NCBI GenBank assembly: GCA_021464415.1
Contig: CM038463.1
Location: 2,728,001-2,792,000, forward strand
Length of the DNA stretch: 64,000 nt
Source of the DNA: Lonicera japonica
Lineage: Eukaryota; Streptophyta; Magnoliopsida; Dipsacales; Caprifoliaceae
Reading direction: 5' to 3'
Made by a program: the position numbers and the translations under genes. Of this stretch, positions 1 to 11,280 are shown piece after piece. Below the pieces are notes generated by a model. That model was not told the origin of the DNA and did no database searches. It was given only the letters and a program-made list of their open reading frames with translations. The number at the start of each line of letters is the position of its first letter. The first letter of the stretch is position 1.

Positions 1-685
1 AATGATGGAGGAACACAAAAAATTCTCCTCTCATGAAATCAGAAACTAATAAGCAGAATCGTACCCTAGTGATACAAAAAAATGCCACGGAAGCAGAGCA
101 AGAGGCAAAGTCCAAAACTCATGCACGAGGTTCGAGAATTGAGAGAACTTAACTCGATTATTTCTCAAAAAGAAAAAAACCAGCCAAAAGTTCTTATTTA
201 AAAAAAAAGATCACACCAAAACTTTCTCTCTTTGTCTCTTTATGTCTTCTCAGAGACTCTCACATCCTCAGCAGATCATCGACACCTCCCATCAGCCCTT
301 ATCCAAGCCGGTAGAAGTTACCTCCCCAGCAGCTATCAACCTGCAGCCTTTATCCTAGCAAGTAAGAATTCTTATTTCCTTAGCAGACCATTAACCATCA
401 TATCATTAATAGATCACCAACCTTCCCTAACTAGAACAGTATCTCTAGTAGACCATGAATCATCATATCCCCAACTGATCCACAATCAAGCCAAAGCAAT
501 ATCCCCAGCAAACCATATGTTGTAACCTCTCAAACCAATGCAATGTCTCCAGTAGACCATCAACCATCATATCCCCATTAAACCACTTACCCTCACCATT
601 TCAAGCTAACTGAATCAGAATTATTAACGAAATCATCCCTGCATGTGGGATTACATCAGTTTAACAATATAACCAATCGTTAATA
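1..685. other. Intergenic DNA, no gene seen
   Basis: AT-rich sequence with loosely repeated phrases such as agtagaccatcaaccatcat and ccccagcaaacc between about 270 and 600. The open frame at 232-525 lacks an ATG start and matches nothing I recognise. It is probably the decayed edge of the minisatellite that follows. Confidence 0.5.
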
Positions 686-1345
686 GAGTACATTCCTACC
701 TGTGGGAGTACAAAACCTTCCTTGCCTGTGGGAGTTCAAAATTATCCCTACCTGTGGGAGTATAAAATCTTCCCTGCATGTGGGAATTCAAAATCACCCC
801 TGCCTGTGGGAGTACAAAATTATCCCTGCCTGTGGGAGTTCAAAACCTTCCCTGCCTGTGAGAATTCAAAATCATCCCTGCCTATTGGAGTACATCCCTA
901 CTTGTGGAAGTACAAAACCTTCCCTGCCTGTGGGAATTCAAAATAATCCCTGCCTGTGGGAATACAAAACATTCCCTAACTGTGAGAATTAAAAAATATC
1001 CCTACTTATGAGAGTACATCCCTGCCTATGGGAATTAAAAGTTATCCCTGCCTGTGGGAATTCAAAACCATCCCTGCCTGTGGGAGTACATTCCTGCCTA
1101 TGGAAGTACAAAACCTTCCATGCCTGTGGGAATTCAAAATTATCCCTGCCTGTAGGAGTACAAAACATTCCTTACCAATGAGAATTCAAAATTATCTTTT
1201 CTTATAGGAGTACATCCTTTCCTGTGGAAATACAAAACCTTTCATGCCGGTGAAAATTCAAAACCATCACTGCTTGTGGGAAGTGCATCCCTACCTATGG
1301 GAGTACAAAACCATCCCTACTCGTGGGAATACGTCAGTTCAAGAG
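686..1345. repeat. Minisatellite, ~25-27 bp unit
   Basis: About two dozen imperfect head-to-tail copies of a unit built on ccctgcctgtgggag(t/a)acaaaa. Two unit versions mix freely, one with gagtacaaaac and one with gaattcaaaat. Divergence rises toward both ends, as is usual when the centre of an array is younger. Open frames cross it in more than one register because the repeat happens to lack stops. I do not treat these as coding. Confidence 0.85.
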
Positions 1346-3640
1346 ATAATCATTGACAAGAGCCATCATTTCCAGTGGGAATACAATAGATCAAAATCAC
1401 GGCAATGCACATGACATGTCCCGAACAATTCAGAAATCACCCATTCATCCCCAACGGAGATAAACATCACATCACAACATCATTTACATGGATTGTTTTC
1501 AAAAAACATCACATAGGAATCATGTGAGTGCCGTAAAATAATGTGCTCTCATTATCAACCTAGTTTCTTTGGTTCATAAAGAACCTAGGCTAAGAGGGTC
1601 TATAAACACCTCATTTTGACACCATCGCAAGAATTCTTATCTCTAAGGAAACAAGCACGCATGCATGTACAAGCATTCCTAGATGCAAACATACTATGTA
1701 TGTATACAGGTCAAAGAAAAAAGTCGAAAGAATACCCGGATGAGAAATTATGAGAATTATAAGAAACTGCAGAAATCGAAAATCGTCAAAACTCTTGAAA
1801 ACTTTTGAAAGGAGAGTTACCCATTTTTGATCATCCTCAAACTTTGAGGACTTTTACACATTACCATAAGGAGTAGCAAACTCAAAAATCATCTTGATCT
1901 GACGGTTGGATCTCCAAAAATTCATAAAACCTGTAGTTCATTTTGGGTAATCAAAAGGGAACTTTCCTGAAGTCAAAATGAGCTCAAATTTGGTTAGTAT
2001 ATAAGTATTATTGTGGTAAATAACATATCCAAAATTTATTTTTATCGGACATGGGATCATTAAGAATTAAAACATCTATCATGCAATTTTAATCGAAATG
2101 TCATTCGTAGCAATTAGAGTAAATGGAGGCCTTCCCGAATTCTAATCAATCTCAAATTTGGATACAAGATAGAAAAAATTTGGAGGGAAAATATATCCAA
2201 AATTCAAAGTTCAATTGTCGTACAATAAGTGAGGTTGTTGTACGCAAGTACGTTTTCTAGGCGGGAAAAACTCTTTGTACCAATCCGAGGAGACCGAGTC
2301 CCTCCCTAACTCCGATCGTCTTCAAATTTTTATAAGGTCTATAATACTTCTATTTACAATATATATCCAAAAATAAGTATCATCCAACGGTTAGAACTTG
2401 ACTTGTCGTATAAAAAAGTGACATTGTCTACAACAAGTACCTTTCATACGCGGAAACAAACTCTTCGTACCAATCAGAGAAAAATGAGTCATTCCCGAAC
2501 TCTGATCGATCTCAAATTTTGATACGATCTATAAGAATTCTATTCCTAACACATATCCAAAAATAAGCATGATCCAACGGTGGGAAGGCTTCGCGATAAG
2601 CTCCAAGATTCCTGGTTGCAATATTTTTTCTTGCTCTCCAAGAATTTTTCAACTATGAATAGACTCCCCCTCCATTCATATTTTCCATCATCAATCAAGG
2701 AAATTTCGTGGTACACACTAAGAGACCCTTATTCTCTCCCTCAAAAGGGGCTAGGTATAATTTTCTCTCTTCTTCTATTTATTCGTCAGTCTTATAATTC
2801 ATATTCTTGTTTGCATAATTTATATCACTTGATAGCTTTTTAAAACCCTTTTTCAAATTGCTTTTCAAAACCAAAGGCGTATAACAAACCCAAACCCAAA
2901 TCCAAATCCAATTCCAATATAGTATTATTACTTTCTTACTTTTTTTAAAAGTCCGGATTAGCGGTATTGTTATACGAAGGAATCGATAATCGCTATATAT
3001 CTAATCTAACTCATAGATTGCGATGTATATGTGATAAATACTCGATTATGAGAGCTTTAGTGCCATATATATATCGGTTTAATCAATAGACTATGCTATA
3101 AGATCGGTCAAGTCGCCTTATGTCACATCGAATATAGGATTCCAAATCGAATCAGTTTTCGAAAAGCCCAATGCTTTATAAGATCATTTATTTTATTGTA
3201 TCTACCATTATCAAACTTTCCTTTTCAAATCACACACACATTTACTTCTAAATTCATGGGCGAACTGTGAAACACATCGTTTTCACACATTCCCAAAATC
3301 CCGATTTCTAAACAAAGCACGGAAACCTGTAAAGTAATAGCAATATCATGTAAGAACTGAATTATAACACGCATATATCCTACTCAAAAGACCAAAAGGG
3401 CAAATTGGGTGCCTAACACCTTCCCAATTCATAAACTTTCGAATCAATTGGTTTCAAATACATTGTGTATAAGAGGATATTTAGTCCATAAATACTTTTC
3501 TTTTACACAAACATTTTTTTTGTTTAGTAAAACAAACTAGCAAGTCTTATTCCTTTCAAAACCGATTTTCAAAGCAACATAAAATCGACACCCACGGGGA
3601 CTCAGGCGTCGAGAACGCGAGTTCTCACAACACCCTACAT
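1346..3640. repeat. Decayed LTR-retrotransposon-like DNA (Tat/Ogre-like motif)
   Basis: No coding region survives. The stretch carries gggtgcctaacaccttccc at 3407-3425, a phrase I associate with LTR/leader regions of plant Tat/Ogre gypsy elements, and cgacacccacggggact near 3587. The same motif recurs at 12215. The flanks contain poly-pyrimidine and AT-rich tracts. Element ends were not found, so both assignment and limits are tentative. Confidence 0.35.
2214..2590. repeat. Two tandem ~190-bp units
   Basis: The block containing aactctttgtaccaatc at 2269 recurs 190 bp later as aactcttcgtaccaatc at 2459. It is followed in both copies by gatc(g/t)(t/a)ctcaaattttnata and by atatccaaaaataag, then by a catccaacgg tract. 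A third, shorter and more diverged copy seems to precede them at about 2085-2213. This fits the tandem repeats often found in the untranslated parts of large gypsy elements. Confidence 0.6.
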
Positions 3641-6054
3641 GTGTGCAGTGGATGGAATAAAATAAATTGTAAGTAAAATAATATTTTGTATCATAAGTAT
3701 ATAATTAGTTATGGCCTATTTGCGAAAAAAATTTAATTATGAAATTAGTTTACTTTTGATTAGTCAATTAAAAACTTATGCATCTAAAATGATTCAATTT
3801 TACTTGATAGAGTGTTTGGACAACTTAATTGAGGTTTTGAAAATTTTATAACATGTTTTGAAATTGGTGCTCTTGTATACATCCACAAAGTCTTTTTTTT
3901 ACCGCATTTATCTTTTTATGATTTTAATAAGTTTGCAACCAAAGAATCTTTTATTTTTTATTTACAAAAAAGAAAAGAAAAATAAAAAATACGCCTCTTA
4001 TTCTTTAACGCCACACGAAAATCCTCCACACTAGTGTTCATTTCAAGCCAACAGTTGCAAGTATATTAATTGTGAAGTTTACATTATATATATAATCAAT
4101 TTTGTTTTTGCAGGACTCAATTATGTGCATACATTTATTAGACGGCTAGTGAATGTTGTCCATCTTCGCTAGCATTGGCAGCTTTATCCGCTCAAAGAAG
4201 TTCTTTGCTTTTTAGGATTTTTGAATTAAATTATTTCTTAAGGTCTTTTTGCTTATAGTAGGCTTAAAGTATTAAAAAAACCTAAAAAATAAACAACGTA
4301 GAAGATCTATTCCCTACAATTTAGTTGACGGTGTATATTTTATTTGTAATATTAAATCACTCTTGCTTAGGATTATCAACAAAGTTATTAGAAGCCTTAA
4401 AATTAAAATCAAATTTTTTTTTAAAACTCAACTGTCCAGGGAAAACGAAAATCTGGTGGTATATTTCGGAGAGAAATTTATTGATTGTTAAGGAAATATG
4501 ATAAAAATTCACCAGAACATCAATGGGTTGTGGTGTCAAATAAATTCAATACTAATCACAATGAGTAAAAATAGGTGTGGTTTGACAAAAGCAAGGGTCA
4601 AAATTGTGTTGGTAGGGTGAGTTGAAAGTGGGGGTGAAAAGACTGTGTTCGTGCGTTTATTTAAGAATAACCTTTAAATCCTCTATGTGATGAAATTTCT
4701 GTAGAAGTATCAACATCAAGCATTTATACTATATTCCTTTAAAATATAGGGTTTGATTGAATTCTTAAGTTCAAGAATTATAAAAATTTAAGTTTTACTT
4801 TAAATGACTTAAGTTTAGTTTTCACGAATCAACTTTAATTTTCATATTTACGATTATTTAATTTTCCTAATCAAGCGAAAATCATCATAAAATTTGTAAA
4901 TTATCTAATTCATATTTGAAGGGGCAACTAAATTAATCCTTATTATGTGAAAAACTAACTCTGTAATAAATACATAAATTTATGTAAATATCCTATTTGA
5001 TAAAAAGTTTGTACATTATAGATTATAAAAAGCAAAGCCTGATTATAAAACTGGTTTAAATGTTCATGAACATAATTTTGAAAATACATGTTTACCTATC
5101 CTAAAATAGTATTTTTTTTTCATTATTTCTCTACAAATAAGCTTTTGATTAACTAAAAATTATCTAATTCCCATAGATTTAATTTCTATTATTAAATTTT
5201 GATTGAAAAGAAAAAAATAAATTTAAACCCCATTTTTAGTTGTTAGTGGGGTCGGCAATGGGTAAGCTTGCAAGCGGGTTGGTAAGATCTAAATCCACCC
5301 CATTAAAAAGTATGTCTACCATGTGCTTTTCCTAGCTTGACCGAGACGAGTATTATATTGAAAATTAGAACAATCTCTATTAACTGTGCTTAGACCTAAA
5401 ATGACCATTTTAGAAAGGGCATAATGAAACAACATGGAACGATACAAAATTTCTATGAAATTGACTGAAGAATTAATCCGTGTTTATAATGTTTAACATG
5501 AAATCGTCTTTGTGTCCACCTTTTGAAACAAAATTGGAGATATATCGTGATAATCGTATATTATTATGTAAATTAGTGTTTATTGTGTCTAAATTAGATA
5601 AAACCAATCTTTCTGTTAGTGTTACAACGTATTTATTAGGACCTTCTGTTGTGTTAATCGTATTTTGTCATGTTAATTGGATATTGTTGTCTCTAATTAG
5701 AGAAAATCAACATTTCTACATGGGTTATGACGTGTAGACCAAAAACCTATAATCATATATGTCATTCATGTTGTGTATTTGGTAAGTAGTGTTCGTATTT
5801 TGTGAAAATAACAGAACGTCAGGTTATGTTGTCTCAAGCCCAAACACAACAAAAAACATGAATTGCCACCCCCACTTGGACTCGAATTTGTTTTAATCCA
5901 AACTAATCCTACCCAATATGTTGTAACTATATAATATTTAAGAGTATGTATTTAAAGAAAAAGTAATTTACTAAATTATCCTTAATAAGAAAGAAGGAAA
6001 GAAAATGGGGAGAACACTTTAATAATTGAATAGACACACTACAAAATGATTTGG
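3641..6054. other. AT-rich intergenic DNA, no gene seen
   Basis: No frame on either strand gives a recognisable protein. The short open frames at 4357-4539 (-) and 5480-5737 (+) have low-complexity composition and no supporting splice context. I see nothing else of note. Confidence 0.5.
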
Positions 6055-6160
6055 TTAAGTGGTTATACTTTTATGACAAATTGTTGTGTTTGTTTAAGTG
6101 GTAAAGTGAAATTCCCTTTGTGTGTGAGGTTATAAGTTCAAATCCTACAAAAAAAATTTA
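6055..6160 (+). repeat. Possible tRNA-derived SINE remnant
   Basis: The sequence ggttaagtggttatac, then gtttaagtggtaaagtg, looks like duplicated A-box-like blocks. It is followed by ggttataagttcaaatcc, which fits a B-box (GTTCAAATC), and then an A/T-rich tail. It cannot fold as a complete tRNA from what I see. The call rests on these short motifs only. Confidence 0.3.
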
Positions 6161-7247
6161 TTTTTTTCTTAGCATAGAGGAGTATTTTGGTAATTCAATT
6201 GGCCGGCACGCCAAAAACATTATTAATAGCATAGAAAATGGAGAAGGTATATAAAAATCTATACGAACATCACAAACCTAGACACACCTATACATATGAA
6301 CACAAACGAAATCGTAAAAATTGAAACAAAATAGAAATCAATCTTTGTACTTACACAAAATCTATGTATATGTATATATATATATATATATAAGCACAAA
6401 CGAAATTGTACAAATTGAAGCAAAATCAACAAAAATTTATATACTTACATAAAACCTATAAAGATTTGAAATACAAAAGTTATCAAGAAAGATAGATGTG
6501 TTTCCTAGTCTTAATCGTGACCGGAGAAGAAGGGTGGTGCTTGTCGACGTCAAACCAATTTGCCGAAGGGAGGAGTGTGAAACCCATTAAGGAGAAATGT
6601 AAAATAATTAGATTAGCTTAGTTGAACTTTAAAATTAAGGATGAGAGAAATCTAGGACATCCAATGAAAAGAAGACACATGAAAGTTTAAAGGCTAAATG
6701 TTATTTGTTGGCTAATTAAAGGAAAAGATGACACGTTTGAAATTTCATAACTACAAAGTACAAACATTATTTAACATATAAGAATGTATATTTAAATAAA
6801 AAAATGGTTTTACTGAACCTTTTGAATTTGAAAATCGTTACCACTGTCTGGGAATCGGTTACAAACTTTAGGTTATCGTTTTCATTTGTTCGTTTTTTTT
6901 TAACTTCGGTTTGGTTTTGTTCAGTTTTGTTTTTCGGTATAAAATGCCAATCCTAAAAGAAACTCAAAAATAAAGCATAAAAATGTTTAGAAGTTTTTGG
7001 TTCCTCAACGCCAAGCAAGCAATCTTGGCTTGAATGAACGAAGAATGTTTGCTTGGTTTATCATAACCGAGTCATGTGCATTATGCTCGATGCGAGGCAG
7101 CTGAGCCATTACTAAATCATTCGATTATGTATAGTCGAGTATGTACATTTTGGTATTAGATTGAGATAAACCATGTTTACAGTTTAATTATTCGCTTAGA
7201 CTTTTTCGATTATGGTATATTTGTAGAATGAGAGGTCACTTGACTCA
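6161..7247. other. Intergenic DNA with a (TA)n tract, no gene seen
   Basis: Contains a TA microsatellite at about 6367-6392. No supported coding frame. Near 7010-7140 there are scattered short inverted phrases (aaccgagtc, tcgatgcgag, agtcgag) resembling those at 9400-9780 and 36870-37085. Confidence 0.5.
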
Positions 7248-7255
7248 TCCATGTG
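7248..7255. repeat. hAT target-site duplication, left copy (tccatgtg)
   Basis: Identical to 8786-8793 and directly abuts the terminal inverted repeat. Confidence 0.9.
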
Positions 7256-8785
7256 TAGGGGTGTGCATAAACCGACCTAGACTGAACGGACCGACCAGAC
7301 CAAACTGAAATATAGGGGTTCTTTCGGATTTTATAATTACAATGGTCCAGTCCGGTCCGAAATTTTATGGACCGTTATTATTCAGTCCGGTTCTTTGGTC
7401 CGACTCAAAAAAAATACCTAAAACCCATACCGAACAGATATATTTATATATATATATAATTTTTTTAAAATATATATACTTTTTTTTGTGTAACCTAAAG
7501 GTCTTAAACCTAAAAATACTACATGTCGCCTCTCATATTTTGCACTTAGCACAACCGCTATTCTCCCTCTCTCATCTTCATCGCCTTCTCCCCTCTCTCA
7601 TCTTCATCGCCTTTCACAGTCCTTCACTCCTTCGTCACTCTCCCATATTCACTCTCCCCAGTCCTATCTCTCATCCTCACTCTCCCATCTTCACTCTACA
7701 CCATGGGTACACCGTCCACGCACCACCGACTACATCTCCACCACTGGCCACCAGCCCACCACCATCGAATCTGGTAACATCTCTCTCTTCTTCTCCTAAT
7801 TCGTTATATATGTACATATAACACATATTCCTTATATATATACACATACATATATGCACCTACAAAGTACAGATCTGCTTTAGGCTTTGAAATTCAAAAT
7901 TTTAGGGTCAGTTTTGCAATTTAAGCTAACTTCCATTACCTGTTTGGATGAAAGGCCTATTTGCTCTAAATCATTTAGCTGCAATGACCAAAACTATGCA
8001 TTTCAGCATTTATACTGGTAAGATTAAAGAAAAACCTCAACTTTTATATAGTAATTTCAAATATTTTCTATTTGGGCTCTATTTGGTTTCTGGAGAAATA
8101 CATTCCACATTTTCTGCAAGTTAAAAAGTGTTTCACTTTTTACTAAGAGTATAAAACATTAAGTTTTCTTGATTTTTGCAGATACAAGAATAATTAAAGA
8201 AAGAAATAGTATAATTTAGTGTCCTTGAGGCAGAGAAAGTAATTGGTTCTGTTTGGATTTTTGGCCTTATTAGATGTGTTTAGAAAGTGGACACAAAAAA
8301 CAGTGATCATAGTACTATTATTTAGGCTATGGATTTTGCTATTGGTTTCTTATGTTTTGGGCCAATAGATTTATATTGTTTTGTTATTTTTGGGCATATG
8401 AAATTTTTTTTTTGGTAGATAGCATTGTATAACCACTATTATTACATGTAGTTTGAATTTGGGCTTGATTTCAGTTAATATAACCATTGCTATTAAACAT
8501 ATACTATGGAATGTTGGGCTTAATTTATGAGTTGCCCAGTTCTTCTTGAATAAGTTTGAAAATGGGTTTAATAATTTGGAAAAAATAGACAAAAAAGCCC
8601 AAATCATTTTGGCCCATTAAAAAAGCCCAGACCGGTTGGACCGACTGAAACCGGACAGTTTAAACCGGTCCAGTCTTAGCTAGCAATTCGGTCTGGTCCG
8701 GTCTGAAATTTTATAGGACCAAAGTGTTCGGTCCGGTCCGGATGCATGGTCAACAGTCTAGTTGACAGGACCGTGCACATCCCTA
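7256..8785. mobile_element. Non-autonomous hAT-superfamily element (1530 bp)
   Basis: The left end reads taggggtgtgca and the right end tgcacatcccta, which are 12-bp terminal inverted repeats with one mismatch. An identical 8-bp target duplication, tccatgtg, lies at 7248-7255 and 8786-8793. An 8-bp duplication with T/CA-GGGGTGTGCA-like ends is diagnostic of hAT elements. Both subterminal regions are rich in ggtccggtcc-type repeats, as is typical for hAT transposase binding. No transposase is present. The open frame at 7342-7821 is low-complexity (Ser/His/Pro-rich, tctctcatcttcatcgcc repeats) and not a known protein, so mobility would depend on a transposase elsewhere. Confidence 0.9.
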
Positions 8786-8793
8786 TCCATGTG
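8786..8793. repeat. hAT target-site duplication, right copy (tccatgtg)
   Basis: Identical to 7248-7255 and directly abuts the right terminal inverted repeat. Confidence 0.9.
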
Positions 8794-9087
8794 GGCTAAT
8801 TGTTCATTTCTGCAAGGATATAAAACAAATGATACATCAAAACACAATTTTCCTTACTAATAAATATATCATATCGTCGAGGAATAGGTTCCTCGTAACC
8901 TTAATGGTGATGAGCAACGTATTAACTTAGAGCCTTTTAGTAAAAAAAATAGTTTTCATCATACATTTCGTATTTTAATTATATAGACTAAGCAATACAT
9001 TATAATTAAAATACCTTTAGTAATTGCTCACAAATTGCATTATTATATAATATATGTAAAGTAAATATACATATTATATATTATGAA

Positions 9088-9225
9088 TTGCATATGCTAT
9101 GTAATATTTAAAAGATGTAAGCACACTTTTATCAATGGGCCCTCCATAGTCTTTTTCAGGGATCGCACCGCTAGGCCCTTTGTTGTCATTACCACTAGGA
9201 CCTTTTTCTTCACCGCCGCCCTAGG
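9088..9225 (-). pseudogene. Fragment of plant-mobile-domain (MAIN-like) gene
   Basis: The minus-strand translation contains GGPIDKSVLTSFK followed by an IAYAI tail. This matches the conserved start of the plant mobile domain found in MAIN-like and retroelement- or MULE-associated proteins (consensus of the type GGP-D-SLL-SF--H-A--IW). Only about 45 residues are readable, after a Gly/Pro/Asp-rich leader. The frame then stops and no continuation is seen downstream. It is a short relic, probably carried by a transposon. The larger minus-strand frame at 9097-9354 is a different register. Confidence 0.5.
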
Positions 9226-10924
9226 ATCCATTATCTCAGTTTCAGAATTTTCTTTAATAAGCTCCCTTTGAGAAATGGAGTCACTTCCCGTTCCATCTGC
9301 ATAACGGTGGTAACTCTGGTGTAGTTGGTGTAAGCAACTTCTTTCTTTTGACATACTGCTTTAAGGTTGTAGTTGCAAATTTATTTTTTTGGCTTTTCTT
9401 TACCTCTCAGTGCTATCAATGGATTTTCGCATCTGGACTGAGTCCTACTATGTTTCACTCATTTTTGCTAAGCCAAGCAAATGCTTATATGAACTTGATG
9501 CATCTGAGTGGAGCAATGCTGGATTTGGAGAAAAAAATTGCTAGACTCTGCACGTCTGGACTAAGTCTTATTTGCTTTGCTCAGTTAAGTTATGCCAATT
9601 AATTGCCTACACATTCAGTGAATCATAACCGAGCAATTAGTGGGTTAGACAAAAAAAAAAATTTGTTGAACTCGGTGCAACTGAACCGAGTGATATCCTT
9701 TTCTGCTTTGCTCAGTTATATTATGCTGAGTAAATATTCATATTCATGTTATATCAATGGCTTTAGGGTTCAATCAATTCAGTGTTCAAGGGACAAAGGA
9801 ATAAGTCATACATGAGGAACAAATAAGTAAATAAGTTTTAAGATCATGAAGATCATCATAACACAAGTTTAATCTACGGTTTTGACTTATAAAATGAAAA
9901 TGATAATGAACATCTTACTTAGATTCTTGAGGAAGAAGGGATGGACAAAACATCTGAGGAATCACTTCACTTAATCAACTGAGGTCTTCGATGTGTGAGT
10001 GTGGAGAAGAAGGAAAGACATCTTAAAAAGAATGAAGAGAGGACGAATGGAAGAGATGAAGGGGAAGATGGGGGAACTAAGAGATTTGAACACAATAAAT
10101 AGAATGTTTTATGTTTGTTTTTGATTATTAATAATTACTAGGATGGTTATTAATTATTATTATCGATAGGGTGAAATAATTACTTCATCTCTAGACCAAT
10201 CACAAGAGGACATGTGGCATCCTCTGCCAACGTGAAAAAGCATAGCAAAGAAGCCTAGTGCCGCGTGGATATTGACTCGTGGAAGCATTAAAGCGGCGTT
10301 TAGCCTATGTTTGACACCACAAATTTTCAAAACTCGGTCTCCAGAGTTCCTTTGTCGAGCTGAAGCAAACAGTACTTAACCACTCTGCTAGAATGGTTGA
10401 AGAAGGCATGAACGACTGCTACCAACCCTGCAGGGGGCACATAACCTCTATCAACTGCATTAAATGCATATCAATTTCATTTAATGCTCCGGATAAAGAA
10501 GAGAAGCAAGGTCAGAAATCAAAGGTTTGGCAATGATGAGAAAGTGGATTTGTAGACACCCCAATTCTTGACCCTAGCAAGAACCCTAAAAGTCTTCGGA
10601 AGTTACCCTTGGAGTTCAAAACTCACTCATATACTATAAACTATTTTTTGGGAAGGTTTGCTGCACGACAAACTTCTTTGTTTTAAGGTTTGTCGCTTGA
10701 CAAACCTAGCTTTATTGCACGACAAGTTCCCCAAACACAGATCATCCACCCTCTGACCACATTAATCTATCAGAAGCAATAGTTTATCCGTTTGTCGCAC
10801 GACATATGCCATGACAATCCTCCCACTGTTGAGGATTGTCGCGTGACAAATCTTTCCTGCACTATAAATATGCCTGCACCCTAAGGGTTGAGGACGGCAT
10901 TCTTGAGCTCAAAAAAAACTCTTA
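9226..10924. other. Intergenic DNA, possible decayed LTR
   Basis: No gene. From 9400 to 9790 there are many short imperfect palindromes around ctcggt/accgag and ctcagt/actgag. From about 10150 to 10920 the sequence is less AT-rich, with repeated tttgtcgcacgac/gcgtgacaaa phrases and a TATA-like actataaatatgcc at 10861. This could be the U3/R part of an old LTR continuing beyond the MITE at 10925. Ends were not found. Confidence 0.35.
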
Positions 10925-11280
10925 GGTGATGTTTGGTTGATATTTTGAGTTGAGTTTTTAAAATCTGGTGTTTTGTAGAATTTGGAAGTATGTTAAAAAG
11001 TGAATTTGGTTTTTGCTTGAGTTTTTTTCAACCAACTAAAAAATCACATAAATTTTTTTAAAAAAATAGTCACAATGGATCTTATTTTATAGATCTTGAC
11101 GAGTAGGTTTCAATTATATATTTTTTATTTAATTTTGATTTTTGGATTTAAAGTTATGGTGTTTTAAAAAAAATTAGAGAGAGAAAGTAAAGTAAAATAA
11201 ATTTTGGGAAGTGTAAAAGTAAAGTTGATTTTAAATTAAGTTTTTAAAATTTGGATCTTAAAACACCCACCAAACGTACC
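10925..11280 (+). mobile_element. Tourist-like MITE, copy 1 (356 bp)
   Basis: Starts ggtgatgtttggttg and ends in the inverted counterpart ccaccaaacgtacc. The internal sequence is AT-rich with no coding potential. It matches, in opposite orientation, the 358-bp element at 37452-37809 along its whole length (for example aatggatcttattttata and agagagaaagtaaagt). End sequence and size fit PIF/Harbinger-derived Tourist elements. The expected 3-bp duplication is not clean here (tta on the left, att on the right). Confidence 0.75.

Noticed and set aside
702..992. 96-residue open frame
   Set aside because: Entirely within the minisatellite; translation of a stop-free tandem repeat.
7342..7821. 159-residue frame inside the hAT element
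   Set aside because: Low-complexity Ser/His/Pro-rich product from repeated tctctcatcttc words; no transposase motif.
9097..9354. 85-residue minus-strand frame
   Set aside because: A different register gives the recognisable plant-mobile-domain residues; this frame is a shadow.
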